From: Burkholderia latens
GTDB lineage: Bacteria > Pseudomonadota > Gammaproteobacteria > Burkholderiales > Burkholderiaceae
DNA length: 58,932 bases
Assembly (NCBI RefSeq): GCF_902499045.1
Contig: NZ_CABVPL010000049.1
Span: 1 to 58,932, forward strand
Direction of reading: 5' to 3'
The notes below the pieces were generated by a model that was not told the DNA's origin, made no database searches, and saw nothing but the letters and a program-made list of their open reading frames with translations. The translations under genes were made by a program, and so were the position numbers. This document shows positions 24,510 to 34,679 of this stretch, piece after piece; within the stretch, counting starts at the first letter, position 1, and each line of letters opens with the position of its first letter.

Positions 24510-27500
24510 ATGACCGCCCGCCTGCCAGTCGACGGCACGCCCGCACTATCCGACTACCGTCTGACCGACAACCTGACCGCGACGCGCGGCCGGATCTTCC
24601 TGACCGGCACGCAGGCGCTGGTCCGCCTGCTGCTCATGCAGCGCGCGGCCGACACCGCGCAGGGCCTGAACACGGCGGGCTTCGTCAGCGGCTACCGCGG
24701 CTCGCCGCTCGGGATGGTCGATCAGCAGCTGTGGAAGGCGAAGAAACTGCTCGATGCCGGCGGCGTGCGCTTCCTGCCCGCCATCAACGAAGAACTCGGC
24801 GGCACCGCGGTGCTCGGCACGCAGCGTGTCGAGGCCGACCCGGAGCGCACCGTCGATGGCGTGTACGCGATGTGGTACGGCAAGGGCCCGGGCGTCGACC
24901 GCGCGGGCGACGCGCTCAAGCATGGCAACGCATATGGTTCGTCGCCGCACGGCGGCGTGCTGGTGGTGGCAGGCGACGACCACGGCTGCGTGTCGTCGTC
25001 GATGCCGCACCAGAGCGACTTCGCGATGATCGCGTGGCACATGCCGATCGTGAACCCGTCGAACATCGCCGACATGCTCGAATTCGGCCTGTACGGCTGG
25101 GCGCTGTCGCGTTACTCGGGCGCGTGGGTCGGCTTCAAGGCGATCTCGGAGACCGTCGAGTCCGGTTCGACCGTCGATCTCGACGCACTGCACACGCAAT
25201 GGCCGGCGCCGCCGGGCTTCACGCCGCCGGCAGGCGGCCTGCACAACCGCTGGCCCGACCTGCCGAGCCTGACGATCGAAGCGCGCCTCGCCGCGAAGCT
25301 CGACGCGGTGCGTCATTTCGCGCGCACCAACAGCATCGACAAGTGGATCGCGCCGAGCACGCATGCGAACGTTGGCATCGTCACCTGCGGCAAGGCCCAC
25401 CTCGACCTGATGGAGGCATTGCGCCGCCTCGACCTGACGGTCGGCGACCTCGACGCGGCCGGCGTGCGGATCTACAAGGTCGGCCTGTCGTATCCGCTCG
25501 AGATGACGCGCATCGAGACGTTCGTCGACGGGCTCGCCGAAGTGCTGGTGATCGAGGAGAAGGGCCCCGTCATCGAGCAGCAGATCAAGGACTACCTGTA
25601 CAACCGCGCGGACGGCGCGCGCCCGCGCGTGCTCGGCAAGCACGACGCGGCCGGCGCGTGCCTGCTGTCCGAACTCGGCGAACTGCGGCCGTCGCGGATC
25701 CTGCCGGTGTTCGCCGACTGGCTCGCGCGCCACAAGCCGGCGCTCGACCGGCGCGAGCGCGTCGTCGATCTTGTCGCGCCGCAGATCCTGTCGAACGAAG
25801 CGGACGCGGTGAAGCGTACGCCGTACTTCTGCTCGGGCTGCCCGCACAACACGTCGACGAAGGTGCCGGAAGGCTCGATCGCGCAGGCCGGCATCGGCTG
25901 CCACTTCATGGCGTCGTGGATGGAGCGCGACACCACGGGCCTGATCCAGATGGGCGGCGAGGGCGTCGACTGGGCCGCGCATGCGATGTTCACGAACACG
26001 AAGCACGTGTTCCAGAACCTCGGCGACGGCACCTACTTCCACTCGGGCATCCTCGCGATCCGCCAGGCGGTCGCCGCGAAGGCGAACATCACGTACAAGA
26101 TCCTCTACAACGACGCGGTCGCGATGACGGGCGGCCAGCCGGTCGACGGCAGCATCTCGGTGCCGCAGATCGCGCGGCAGGTCGAGGCGGAAGGCGTGTC
26201 GCGCTTCGTCGTGGTGTCCGACGAGCCGGAGAAGTACGACGGCCATCACGGGCTGTTCCCGAAGGGCACGACGTTCCACCACCGCAGCGAGCTCGACGCG
26301 GTGCAGCGCGAACTGCGCGAGACGCCGGGCGTCACCGTGCTGATCTACGACCAGACCTGCGCGGCCGAGAAGCGCCGCCGCCGCAAGAAGGGCGAGTTCC
26401 CCGACCCGGACAAGCGCCTGTTCATCAACGACGCGGTATGCGAAGGCTGCGGCGACTGCGGCGTGCAGTCGAACTGCCTGTCGGTCGAGCCGCTCGAGAC
26501 GCCGCTCGGCCGCAAGCGCCGCATCGACCAGTCGTCGTGCAACAAGGATTACTCGTGCGTGAACGGCTTCTGTCCGAGCTTCGTGACGGTCGAAGGCGCG
26601 GCGCTGAAGAAGGCGGCCGGCGCCGCATTCGACGAAGCGGCGCTCGCCGCGCGCGTCGACGCGCTGCCGGTGCCCGCGACGCACCTCGACGCGGCGCCGT
26701 ACGACATGCTCGTGACGGGCGTCGGCGGCACGGGCGTCGTCACGGTCGGCGCGCTGATCAGCATGGCCGCGCACCTCGAAGGCAAGAGCGCGTCGGTGCT
26801 CGACTTCATGGGCTTCGCGCAGAAGGGCGGCTCGGTGCTGTCGTTCGTGCGGATCGCGTCGAGCGACCGCTGGCTGAACCAGGTGCGCATCGACACGCAG
26901 CAGGCCGACGTGCTGCTCGCGTGCGACATGGTGGTCGGCGCGAGCGCCGAGGCGCTGCAGACGGTGCGCCACGGGCGTTCTCGCATCGTCGTCAACACGC
27001 ACCGGATTCCGAACGCGTCGTTCGTGCAGAACCCCGACGCGAGCCTGCACGCGGACGCGCTGCTCGAGAAGATGCGCCACGCGGCCGGCAACGGCTATCT
27101 GTCGAGCTGCGACGCGCAGGCGCTCGCCGCGAAATTCCTCGGCGACTCGATCGGCGCGAACATCCTGATGCTCGGCTACGCGTGGCAGCTCGGCCTCGTG
27201 CCGGTGTCGCTCGCCGCGATGATGCGCGCGATCGAGCTGAACAACGTCGCGGTGCCGATGAACAAGCTCGCGTTCTCGATCGGCCGGATGGCCGCGGGTG
27301 ACGCCGCAGGCCTCGATGCGTTGTGGAACGCGCGTCACACGGTGGCCGCCACGCATGCCGCGCCGCAGACGCTCGCCGAGCTGATCGCCGATCGCGAGGC
27401 GCGTCTCGACGCGTACGGCGGCGCGCGCTACGTCGAGCGCTACCGCGCGCTGGTGAACGCGGCGCGCGCGAAGGGCGACGATGCGCTGACGCGCGCGGTC

Positions 27501-28085
27501 GCGACGACGTTCTACCGGCTGCTAGCGGTGAAGGACGAATACGAGGTCGCGCGGCTGTACGCGGACGGCGAGTTCCGCACCGCGCTCGAAGCGCAGTTCG
27601 AAGGCGTGCCGGGGCAGGACTATCGCGTGAAGTTCAATCTGGCGCCGCCGACGGTCGCGAAGGCAGGCCGCGACGGCAGCGCGCCGAAGAAGCGGGTGTT
27701 CGGCCAGTGGATGTGGCCGGTGCTCGGCACGCTCGCGCGCGTGCGCGGCCTGCGCGGCACGTGGCTCGATCCGTTCGGCCGCACGGCCGAGCGCAGGATG
27801 GAGCGTGCGCTCGCGGACGACTACGAGGCGACGCTCACGCGTGCGCTCGCTGCGATGACCGCGGAGAATGCGGCGCAGGTCACGCAGCTGGCGGATCTGC
27901 ATGCGCGCGTGCGCGGCTTCGGTCACGTGAAGGTGCGCAACCTCGCCGGCGTGAAGCGTGCGGAGCGCGAGCTCGCGCTGCAGCTCGGCATCGACGCGGC
28001 GACGAGCGCGGCCGTGCAGCACGCGCTCGACGAGATGAAGGGCGCGGGCATGCTGAAGGGGATCCCGGTCGTGGTCGCGAAGTAA
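24510..28085 (+). CDS. Indolepyruvate:ferredoxin oxidoreductase, fused alpha/beta form
   Basis: A 1191-residue single-chain enzyme that decarboxylates aryl-pyruvates such as indolepyruvate to aryl-acyl-CoA with ferredoxin. It helps degrade aromatic amino acids. In order: an N-terminal pyrimidine/pyruvate-binding region (FVSGYRGSPLGMVDQQL near 55), a thiamine-diphosphate domain with CSGCPHNTSTKVPEG and GIGCHFMASWM near 440-470, and an iron-sulfur region (CEGCGDCGVQSNC near 643, plus CNKDYSCVNGFC). A gamma-type domain follows with GVGGTGVVTVGALI near 737. The length matches the fused bacterial family. The start at 24510 follows AGGAGA. A 2-kb gene-free repeat region lies upstream. Confidence 0.93.
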   Translation: MTARLPVDGTPALSDYRLTDNLTATRGRIFLTGTQALVRLLLMQRAADTAQGLNTAGFVSGYRGSPLGMVDQQLWKAKKLLDAGGVRFLPAINEELGGTAVLGTQRVEADPERTVDGVYAMWYGKGPGVDRAGDALKHGNAYGSSPHGGVLVVAGDDHGCVSSSMPHQSDFAMIAWHMPIVNPSNIADMLEFGLYGWALSRYSGAWVGFKAISETVESGSTVDLDALHTQWPAPPGFTPPAGGLHNRWPDLPSLTIEARLAAKLDAVRHFARTNSIDKWIAPSTHANVGIVTCGKAHLDLMEALRRLDLTVGDLDAAGVRIYKVGLSYPLEMTRIETFVDGLAEVLVIEEKGPVIEQQIKDYLYNRADGARPRVLGKHDAAGACLLSELGELRPSRILPVFADWLARHKPALDRRERVVDLVAPQILSNEADAVKRTPYFCSGCPHNTSTKVPEGSIAQAGIGCHFMASWMERDTTGLIQMGGEGVDWAAHAMFTNTKHVFQNLGDGTYFHSGILAIRQAVAAKANITYKILYNDAVAMTGGQPVDGSISVPQIARQVEAEGVSRFVVVSDEPEKYDGHHGLFPKGTTFHHRSELDAVQRELRETPGVTVLIYDQTCAAEKRRRRKKGEFPDPDKRLFINDAVCEGCGDCGVQSNCLSVEPLETPLGRKRRIDQSSCNKDYSCVNGFCPSFVTVEGAALKKAAGAAFDEAALAARVDALPVPATHLDAAPYDMLVTGVGGTGVVTVGALISMAAHLEGKSASVLDFMGFAQKGGSVLSFVRIASSDRWLNQVRIDTQQADVLLACDMVVGASAEALQTVRHGRSRIVVNTHRIPNASFVQNPDASLHADALLEKMRHAAGNGYLSSCDAQALAAKFLGDSIGANILMLGYAWQLGLVPVSLAAMMRAIELNNVAVPMNKLAFSIGRMAAGDAAGLDALWNARHTVAATHAAPQTLAELIADREARLDAYGGARYVERYRALVNAARAKGDDALTRAVATTFYRLLAVKDEYEVARLYADGEFRTALEAQFEGVPGQDYRVKFNLAPPTVAKAGRDGSAPKKRVFGQWMWPVLGTLARVRGLRGTWLDPFGRTAERRMERALADDYEATLTRALAAMTAENAAQVTQLADLHARVRGFGHVKVRNLAGVKRAERELALQLGIDAATSAAVQHALDEMKGAGMLKGIPVVVAK

Positions 28086-28203
28086 CGCGAACGCGCGCGG
28101 ATGTGCCGGATGTGCAAACGGTGACGCTCATGATGGGCGACCCACCCGGAGACGGCCGTCGGAGAGCCGCTCCCGTGCAACGAGGGGATAGTCCAGCATC
28201 CTG

Positions 28204-29871
28204 CTAGACGATCCCTTTCTTGCGCGTCGACAGCGCCGTCTCCGACAGATCGATCTCCCGGATCAGCTTCGTCAGCGTCTCGTCGGAAATCCTGCTTTCG
28301 CTGCGCAGCCGGTACAGCACCGAACGTTCCGCGCGCACCGCGGCGATCCGCATCTGCAGTTCCATCGTTTCCGCCTGCTTCGCTTGCGCACGCGGCGTCG
28401 GGCCGTCCTCCGCGAGCGCGGCGAGGCGGCGGCGATACTGGTCCATCACGCGCGCCGAGATGTCCGCGCAGCGCGCGGCGCCCGATTCGTCGAGATCGGC
28501 CGAGATCGCGTCGTGCGACGCATCGATTGCACGTATCGCCGCCTGCGCGGCGGCGGCGCGCGCGCGGCGCTCCTCGTCGGCGAGCGGATTGCGCGTCGAG
28601 CGCACGCCGCGCAACAGCAGCGGCAGGCCGATCACCGCGACGATCAGCGAGCCGAGAATCACCGCCGACGCGACGAAGATCGCGGTGTCGCGCCCGGGCA
28701 GCGGCGTGCCGTCGGACAGCGCGACCGGAATCGACAGCACGCCCGCGAGCGTGACGGCGCCGCGCACGCCGCCGACCGTCATCACCGCGATCGTGCGCAC
28801 GCCGGCCATCGTGCCGGCGAGGCCGTGGCGCGCCGCGCGGCGGCTCGCGATCCAGCGCAGCAGCCACACCCACAAAAAGCGGATCGCATACAGCGCGAGC
28901 ATCATCGCGCATACGTTGAAGATCATCCGGCCGACGAGCGCGTCGCTCGTGTGATGCGCGTCGACGAGCGCACGGCCGATGATGTGCGGCAACTGCAGCC
29001 CGAGCATGATGAACACCATGCCGTTGAACACGAACTCGATCATCGCCCACGTGCTTTCCGCCCGCACGCGCGACGCGACGGTGCTTTTGCGCGAGAAGCT
29101 CGTGTAATTCATCATCATCCCGGCCGATACGGCCGCGAGCACGCCGGACAGATCGAGGTGCTCGGCGAACAGATACGCGGCGAACGGCACGAGCAGCGTC
29201 ATCACGATGCCGGGGGCCGGATCGCCTTCCTGCTCGGCGTTCAGGAAGCGCGTCGACAGCGCGCTGAACAGCCACGCGACGATCGCGCCCGTCGCGAGCC
29301 CGCCGGCCGCGACGATCACGAACGTGATCGACGCGTCGCGCAGCGAGAACACGCCGGTGAGCGCGGCCGCGATCGCGAACTTCAGCGCGACGAGGCCCGA
29401 CGCGTCGTTCATCAACGCCTCGCCTTCGAGGATGTGCATCAGCTGCGGCGGAATCCGCCCCTTGCCGGCGATGCCCGACAGCGCGACCGCGTCGGTCGGC
29501 GACAGCACGGCCGCGAGCGCGAACGCGATCGGCAGCGGCAACTCGGGTATCAGCCAATGCGCGAAGTAGCCGACCGCGAGTACCGTCATGAACACGAGCC
29601 CGAACGCGAGCATCAGGATCGCGCGGCGCTGCAGGTACAGCTCGCGTTTCGGAATCCGCCAGCCGTCCGCGAACAGCAGCGGCGGAATGAACAGCAGCAT
29701 GAAGATTTCGGGATCGAACGTGACGTGCAGATCGAGCTTCGGCCACGCGAGCATCGCGCCGAACACGATCTGCATCAGCGGCAGCGGAAGCCGCAACGGC
29801 AGCACGCGCGTGATCGCGCCGGACAGCGCGACGGTGAGCAGCAGGATCAGGACTGTGAAAACGATTTCCAT
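28204..29871 (-). CDS. CPA1-family Na+/H+ antiporter
   Basis: A 555-residue inner-membrane antiporter. About 12 helices occupy residues 1-420. The ion-binding motifs LSPTDAVALSG (near 127) and EGEALMNDASGLV (near 152) are those of CPA1/NhaP antiporters. The conserved arginine is in GGVRGAVTLAG near 385. A charged cytoplasmic tail of about 130 residues carries helical segments and ends STRKKGIV. It exchanges Na+ (or K+) for H+ to control pH and salt. I chose ATG 29871, the first that begins a membrane helix. It converges on the oxidoreductase gene with a 118-bp spacer. Confidence 0.9.
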   Translation of the reverse strand: MEIVFTVLILLLTVALSGAITRVLPLRLPLPLMQIVFGAMLAWPKLDLHVTFDPEIFMLLFIPPLLFADGWRIPKRELYLQRRAILMLAFGLVFMTVLAVGYFAHWLIPELPLPIAFALAAVLSPTDAVALSGIAGKGRIPPQLMHILEGEALMNDASGLVALKFAIAAALTGVFSLRDASITFVIVAAGGLATGAIVAWLFSALSTRFLNAEQEGDPAPGIVMTLLVPFAAYLFAEHLDLSGVLAAVSAGMMMNYTSFSRKSTVASRVRAESTWAMIEFVFNGMVFIMLGLQLPHIIGRALVDAHHTSDALVGRMIFNVCAMMLALYAIRFLWVWLLRWIASRRAARHGLAGTMAGVRTIAVMTVGGVRGAVTLAGVLSIPVALSDGTPLPGRDTAIFVASAVILGSLIVAVIGLPLLLRGVRSTRNPLADEERRARAAAAQAAIRAIDASHDAISADLDESGAARCADISARVMDQYRRRLAALAEDGPTPRAQAKQAETMELQMRIAAVRAERSVLYRLRSESRISDETLTKLIREIDLSETALSTRKKGIV

Positions 29872-30161
29872 CGATACGGCAACTGGGAGAATGAAATATT
29901 CGTCCGGAGTGTAGCGTGACGGCGTGAGCGGTGCGTTCGAGTGCGCCGGTGCGCATGCACGCAAACGGTGCGTCCGGTCCGCGCCACGCTGGTGCGGCGG
30001 CGCGGAACCCGCGCACCACACCCGTGTTCAGCGCTTGCACGGAGCTTGCTTAATGCTTGCGTACCGTCCGGCACCGGCCGGACAACCGAGGATTCCACCA
30101 TGACATTGCGCACGCCGTCCCGTTCACCCGCCGCGATCCGCGGCATCGCCAGGAGGGCGCC

Positions 30162-31448
30162 ATGACGATCGTGCAGCAGGAGCGTCCGGCCGCCGCGTCG
30201 CCGTACCGTTTCGAGCGGGAGATGAGCTCCGGCCTCGAACGCCTGGCCACGCAGCATCGCGACCTGACGCTCACGACCGTGTTCCAGCCGATCTTCAGCC
30301 TGTCGCACCAGCGCGCGGTCGGCTACGAGGCGCTGCTGCGCGCGCATGATGCGCTCGACCGCGCGGTGTCGCCGCTCGACGTGTTCGGCGAGGCCGCGCG
30401 CCAAGGCGAGCTGCTGCAGCTCGACCGGCTCGCGCAGGCGCTGCATCTCGAGAATTTCGCGCTGCTCGGCGCCGAGCGCGAGTGGCTGTTCCTGAACGTG
30501 CATCCGGGCGTGCTCACCGACCCGTTCCAGGCCGCCGCGCTGTTCGCGAACCTGAAGCGGCTCGGGATGCCGCCGCGCCGCATCGTGCTCGAAGTGCTCG
30601 AGCAGCGCGCGGAGGACGTCGAGCGGCTCGCCGAAGCCGTGCGCGAATTCCGCGCGCAGGGTTTCCTGATCGCGCTCGACGATTTCGGCGCCGGGCACTC
30701 GAATCTCGAGCGCATCTGGCAACTGAACCCGGACATCGTGAAGCTCGACCGGATCATGCTGTCGCACGCGGCGCACCGCACCGGGCTCACCGCGATCCTG
30801 CACGGGCTCGTCACGCTGCTGCACGAGGCCGGCAAGCTCGTGCTGGTCGAAGGGATCGAGACCGAGCACGACGCGCAGATCGCGCTGGCGTGCGAGGCCG
30901 ATTTCGTGCAGGGCTATTACTTCGGCCGGCCGGCGCCCGGTCTGCCCGACAGTGCGACGGCGACCGGCTGCATCGGCGAGCTGACCGAGCGGTATCGCGA
31001 GCAGACCGAAGCGCGCGAGCGGCGCGACGCGCAGCGGCTCGCGCCGTACCTGCGCGCGTTCGACCGCGCGGCCGAGCGGCTGGCGGCCGGCGAGCCGCTC
31101 GACGAGGTGTGCTGGAACTTCCTCGCGCTCGACGATGCGGCGCGCTGCTTCCTGCTCGATGCGCGGGGCCGCCAGGCGGGCCGCAACGTCGTGCTGCGCG
31201 CGGACCGCGCGCTTGCCGAGGCGCGCTTCTCGCCGCTCGCGGACGCGCAGGGGGCGAACTGGCTGCGCCGGCCGTATTTCCGCACGGCGATCGGCGAGCC
31301 CGGACGCGTGCAAGTGACGCGCCCGTACCTGTCGATCAACGAGGCGCAGCCGTGCGTGACGCTGTCGGTGGCCGTGCGCATCGGCGATGCGCTGCACGTG
31401 CTGTGCGGCGATATCGACTGGGCCGACGAGGACGCGGGCGGCGCATAG
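30162..31448 (+). CDS. EAL-domain cyclic-di-GMP phosphodiesterase with C-terminal sensor-like domain
   Basis: A 428-residue cytoplasmic protein. The EAL domain (about 35-270) keeps the catalytic set: YEALLR, LNVHP, LEVLEQ, ALDDFGAGHSNL, VKLDRI, LVEGIET and VQGYYFGRP. It should therefore be active in hydrolysing cyclic di-GMP to pGpG. No GGDEF domain is present. The C-terminal part (about 290-425), ending with RPYFRTAIGEPGRVQV, TLSVAVRIGD and VLCGDIDW, resembles a PDC/Cache-like fold as in YkuI. Since there is no membrane segment, any ligand would be intracellular. A perfect AGGAGG precedes the ATG. Confidence 0.9.
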   Translation: MTIVQQERPAAASPYRFEREMSSGLERLATQHRDLTLTTVFQPIFSLSHQRAVGYEALLRAHDALDRAVSPLDVFGEAARQGELLQLDRLAQALHLENFALLGAEREWLFLNVHPGVLTDPFQAAALFANLKRLGMPPRRIVLEVLEQRAEDVERLAEAVREFRAQGFLIALDDFGAGHSNLERIWQLNPDIVKLDRIMLSHAAHRTGLTAILHGLVTLLHEAGKLVLVEGIETEHDAQIALACEADFVQGYYFGRPAPGLPDSATATGCIGELTERYREQTEARERRDAQRLAPYLRAFDRAAERLAAGEPLDEVCWNFLALDDAARCFLLDARGRQAGRNVVLRADRALAEARFSPLADAQGANWLRRPYFRTAIGEPGRVQVTRPYLSINEAQPCVTLSVAVRIGDALHVLCGDIDWADEDAGGA

Positions 31449-31490
31449 CGGGCGCGGCGCTGGCGCGGTTCACGCCGCTCGGCTAGGATG

Positions 31491-31514
31491 CGCGAATTGT
31501 CCAGACGATTCGCG
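31491..31514. promoter_or_regulatory. 24-bp near-perfect palindrome just before cutC
   Basis: CGCGAATTGTC and GACGATTCGCG pair with one mismatch around CA. It ends 8 bp before the cutC ATG, so it could hide the start in a hairpin or act as an operator. Confidence 0.4.
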
Positions 31515-31522
31515 AGCCGCCG

Positions 31523-32248
31523 ATGACCCGCACCGCCGCTTCCACCGTCCTCCTCGAAGTGATCGCCACGACCGTCGGCGACGCGAAGGCCGCCGCCCGC
31601 GCGGGCGCCGACCGCCTCGAACTCGTCACCGCGATCACCGAGGGCGGCCTCACGCCGAGCGTCGGCCTGATCGAGGCCGTCGTCGCCGCGGTGCCGATTC
31701 CGGTGAACGTGATCGTGCGCCCGCACAGCCGCTCGTTCGTCTACGACGCGGACGACCTGCGCGTGGTCGAACGCGACGTGCGCGCGGCCGGCGCGGCCGG
31801 CGCGAACGGTGTCGTGTTCGGTGCGCTCGATGCGCGCGGCGACGTCGATCTCGCCGCGCTCGAGCGCGTCGCGGCTGCCGCCGACGGGCGCGACCTGACG
31901 TTTCATCGCGCGTTCGACGTGTCGCGCGATCTCAATGCCGCGTTCGATGCGCTGCTGCGCGTGCCGGCCGTCACGTCGGTGCTGACGTCGGGCGGCCATC
32001 CGTCGGTGCTCGACGCCGCCGCGACGATCACGCGGCTCGTGCGGCACGCGGCCGGCTCGACATGTGCGGTGCTGGCCGGCTCGGGGCTGACGGTCGATGC
32101 GGTCGGCGACTTCGTTCGCGCGACCGGCGTGCGCGCCGTGCATTTCGGCTCCGGCGTGCGGCTGCGCGGCGAAGTGCTGGCGCCGGTCGACGAACGGCAG
32201 ATCGAACGCGTGCGCGCGGCGCTCGACGGGGCGGCTGCGCACGTGTGA
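31523..32248 (+). CDS. cutC: CutC family protein (copper homeostasis/TIM-barrel)
   Basis: A 241-residue TIM-barrel protein. CutC signatures are LLEVIATTVGDAKAAARAGA at residues 10-29, RLELVTAITEGGLTPSVGLI, VNVIVRPHSRSFVY near 62, LTFHRAFDVSRD near 125 and VLTSGGHPSVLD. The family was linked to copper tolerance in E. coli, but its exact reaction is uncertain. The protein has no signal sequence and is cytoplasmic. Its ribosome site is weak and lies next to the palindrome at 31491-31514. Confidence 0.9.
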   Translation: MTRTAASTVLLEVIATTVGDAKAAARAGADRLELVTAITEGGLTPSVGLIEAVVAAVPIPVNVIVRPHSRSFVYDADDLRVVERDVRAAGAAGANGVVFGALDARGDVDLAALERVAAAADGRDLTFHRAFDVSRDLNAAFDALLRVPAVTSVLTSGGHPSVLDAAATITRLVRHAAGSTCAVLAGSGLTVDAVGDFVRATGVRAVHFGSGVRLRGEVLAPVDERQIERVRAALDGAAAHV

Positions 32249-32289
32249 TGCCGCCGCGACCCGCACGCCGATACGCACGCCGGCGCGCG

Positions 32290-32691
32290 TCAGTCGTAAC
32301 GGATCGTCAGATCCTTCAGGATCTCGACATTGCCCCACTTGAACGAACAGCGCCGGCCGACCTCGACCGCGTGACCGTCCTGCGTTTCGCTGACCGGCGC
32401 GCAGCCGCCGGAGATCTTCACGGTGGGCGTGCCTTGCTGCGACAGCGGGAATTCGATCGCCGCGTCCTTCGGGATCGTGTGCGTGAGCGCGACGTCCTCG
32501 ATATAGTCGTCCGGTAAAACGAAGATCAGCGCGCGGTCGACCTTGAGCGTGTAGTAGTCGTGCTGGAACGGTACGCTCGTCACGCAGAGTTCGCTGGCGT
32601 GTCCGTTCAGCGTCTGCGTCGAGCATTTCGGCGCCGCGGCGTGCGCGGTGGTTGCGACGGCGGCCAGCAGCATCAGTGCCGTTTTCTTCAT
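32290..32691 (-). CDS. Secreted hypothetical protein
   Basis: A 133-residue protein with a signal peptide (MKKTALMLLAAVATTAHA, cleaved near residue 19). The mature part has four cysteines, in PKCSTQ, SELCVT, GGCAPV and RRCSFKW, enough for two disulfides. It is predicted to be periplasmic and mainly beta. I do not recognise the family. The start at 32691 fits the signal peptide; GGAAAC lies upstream. It converges on cutC with a 41-bp spacer and stands apart from the bio operon, being separated by that operon's terminator. Confidence 0.65.
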   Translation of the reverse strand: MKKTALMLLAAVATTAHAAAPKCSTQTLNGHASELCVTSVPFQHDYYTLKVDRALIFVLPDDYIEDVALTHTIPKDAAIEFPLSQQGTPTVKISGGCAPVSETQDGHAVEVGRRCSFKWGNVEILKDLTIRYD

Positions 32692-32841
32692 GGCTGTTTC
32701 CCCGGTTGTGTGACTGGATGCCCGCGCGATCGACGGGCATCCGGTGCATCCGGCACACCCGCCGTTTCGCGGCGGACCCGCAATGTTAGTGCGGAGCCCG
32801 CGTCCGTGCACGCGATCGGCAACGTTCTGCGACGAAGCATG

Positions 32842-32864
32842 AAAAAAGCCGGGGCATGCCCGGC
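32842..32864 (-). terminator. Rho-independent terminator after bioB
   Basis: On the minus strand GCCGGG and CCCGGC form a 6-bp stem with a 5-base loop, followed directly by six T residues. It lies 41 bp after the bioB stop and closes the bioAFDB operon. Confidence 0.9.
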
Positions 32865-32904
32865 TTCGTCATTTGCGCGCGATGCGCGCCGCTACTGCGG
32901 TCGC

Positions 32905-33924
32905 TTACGCGCGCTCCTCCAGCGCATCGGCCTGGCTCGCGCGAATCCCGAGCCGCTCGAACAGCGCGCGGTCGCGCTGCGTCTGCGGGTTGCTCGTCGT
33001 CAGCAGCTGGTCGCCGTAGAACATCGAGTTCGCGCCGGCGAGGAAGCACAGCGCCTGCATCGCGTCGTCGAGCTGCTCGCGGCCGGCCGACAGGCGCACG
33101 ACCGCCTTCGGCATCGTGATGCGCGCGACCGCGATCGTGCGCACGAACTCGAACGGGTCGAGCGGCGCGGTGCCTTCGAGCGGCGTGCCTTCGATCGCGA
33201 CCAGGTTGTTGATCGGCACCGATTCCGGATACGGATTCAGGTTCGCGAGCTGCGAGATCAGGCCCGCACGCTCGCGGCGCGATTCGCCCATCCCGATGAT
33301 GCCGCCGCAGCACACGTTGATGCCCGCATCGCGCACGCGGTCGAGCGTGTCGAGGCGATCCTGGTACGTGCGCGTCGAGATCACCTGGCCGTAGAACTCC
33401 GGCGACGTGTCCAGGTTGTGGTTGTAGTAGTCGAGGCCGGCGTCGGCGAGTTGCCGAGCCTGCTCGTCCTCGAGCATGCCGAGCGTCATGCAGGTCTCGA
33501 GGCCAAGCTCCTTCACGCCGCGCACCATCTCGGTCAGCGCCGGCATGTGGCGCTCCTTCGGGTTGCGCCACGCGGCGCCCATGCAGAAGCGGCTCGCGCC
33601 GTTCGCCTTCGCCGCGCGCGCGGCGTCGAGCACCGCGTCGACGTCCATCAGCTTCTCGGCCTTCAGGCCCGTGTCGTGGTGCGACGACTGCGAGCAGTAG
33701 CCGCAATCTTCCTCGCAGCCGCCCGTCTTGATCGACAGCAGCGTCGACAGCTGCACCGCGTTCGCGTCGAAGTGCTCGCGGTGCACCTGCTGCGCGCGGA
33801 ACATCAGGTCGTTGAACGGCAGTTCGAACAGCGCGACGACGTCGGCGACGCGCCAGCGCTGCGGCGCCGGAGCGGCCACGGCGATCGCGTCGGGTTGCAC
33901 GGCTGCGGTCTGGGCTTGGGTCAT
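32905..33924 (-). CDS. bioB: Biotin synthase
   Basis: A 339-residue radical-SAM enzyme that inserts sulfur into dethiobiotin, the last step of biotin synthesis. The [4Fe-4S]/SAM motif [13 protein letters not shown] has its cysteines at 70, 74 and 77. The [2Fe-2S] cluster ligands are expected among FCMGAAW, ETCMTLG and [13 protein letters not shown], with the arginine in VRLSAGR. The length is usual. The first 20 residues are a variable Ala/Gln-rich leader. It is last in the operon, 35 bp after bioD, and a terminator follows. Confidence 0.96.
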   Translation of the reverse strand: MTQAQTAAVQPDAIAVAAPAPQRWRVADVVALFELPFNDLMFRAQQVHREHFDANAVQLSTLLSIKTGGCEEDCGYCSQSSHHDTGLKAEKLMDVDAVLDAARAAKANGASRFCMGAAWRNPKERHMPALTEMVRGVKELGLETCMTLGMLEDEQARQLADAGLDYYNHNLDTSPEFYGQVISTRTYQDRLDTLDRVRDAGINVCCGGIIGMGESRRERAGLISQLANLNPYPESVPINNLVAIEGTPLEGTAPLDPFEFVRTIAVARITMPKAVVRLSAGREQLDDAMQALCFLAGANSMFYGDQLLTTSNPQTQRDRALFERLGIRASQADALEERA

Positions 33925-33959
33925 GGTGGTTTTCCTTCGTGAATGCGGAGATCGGGGCG

Positions 33960-34679
33960 TCAATGCCGCGCGGCGCGCAGCGTGTCGACGAGCGCGGCGA
34001 TGTCGAGCATCGCCGCGGCGGATTCGGGAGCGGCCGGGTTCATGTGCGCGATGCGGCCGACGAGCGGCGCGCGATGCTCGCGCGCGAGCCAGTCGCAGAT
34101 CGTCGCGACGTTCTCGTCGGCATACGACATCGCCGGGTCGACGTGGTTCGCGACCCAGCCGGCGAGCGTGAGGCCGCGCGCGGCAATCGCATCGGCCGTC
34201 AGCAGCGCGTGGCTGATGCAGCCGAGCCGCACGCCGACGACGAGCACCACCGGCAGGCCGAGCGCAACCGCGAGGTCGGCCGTGTCTTGCGTGTCGTTCA
34301 GCGGCACGCGAAAGCCGCCGACGCCTTCGACGACGACCACGTCTGCGCGCGTCAGCGCTTCGCGATGGCTCGCGACGATCGTGTCGATGTCGAGGGTCAC
34401 GCCTTCGTGCGCGGCGACGATATGCGGTGCGGCGGGCGCCTTCAGCAGGAACGGCGTGCGCAGCTCGGGCGGCAGCACGACGTTCGCGGCTGCGTCGAGC
34501 TGGTCGGCGTCCTCGTTGCGCCACACGCCGTCGCGCTCATACGCGCCGGCCGCGACCGGCTTCAGCGCGGCCGCACGCAGCCCGTGCCGCGCGAAACCGT
34601 GCAGCATCGCGGCCGACACGAAGGTCTTGCCGATTTCCGTGTCGGTGCCGGTGACGAAGACGGAGAGTGGTGCAGTCAT
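33960..34679 (-). CDS. bioD: Dethiobiotin synthetase
   Basis: A 239-residue ATP-dependent enzyme that closes the ureido ring of diaminopelargonate with CO2. The P-loop is [12 protein letters not shown] at residues 8-19. Lysine and acidic residues follow in [10 protein letters not shown], and [13 protein letters not shown] near 108 is family-typical. I chose ATG 34679 because the P-loop follows at the usual distance. It lies 127 bp after bioF, the largest gap in the operon, and 35 bp before bioB. Confidence 0.95.
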   Translation of the reverse strand: MTAPLSVFVTGTDTEIGKTFVSAAMLHGFARHGLRAAALKPVAAGAYERDGVWRNEDADQLDAAANVVLPPELRTPFLLKAPAAPHIVAAHEGVTLDIDTIVASHREALTRADVVVVEGVGGFRVPLNDTQDTADLAVALGLPVVLVVGVRLGCISHALLTADAIAARGLTLAGWVANHVDPAMSYADENVATICDWLAREHRAPLVGRIAHMNPAAPESAAAMLDIAALVDTLRAARH

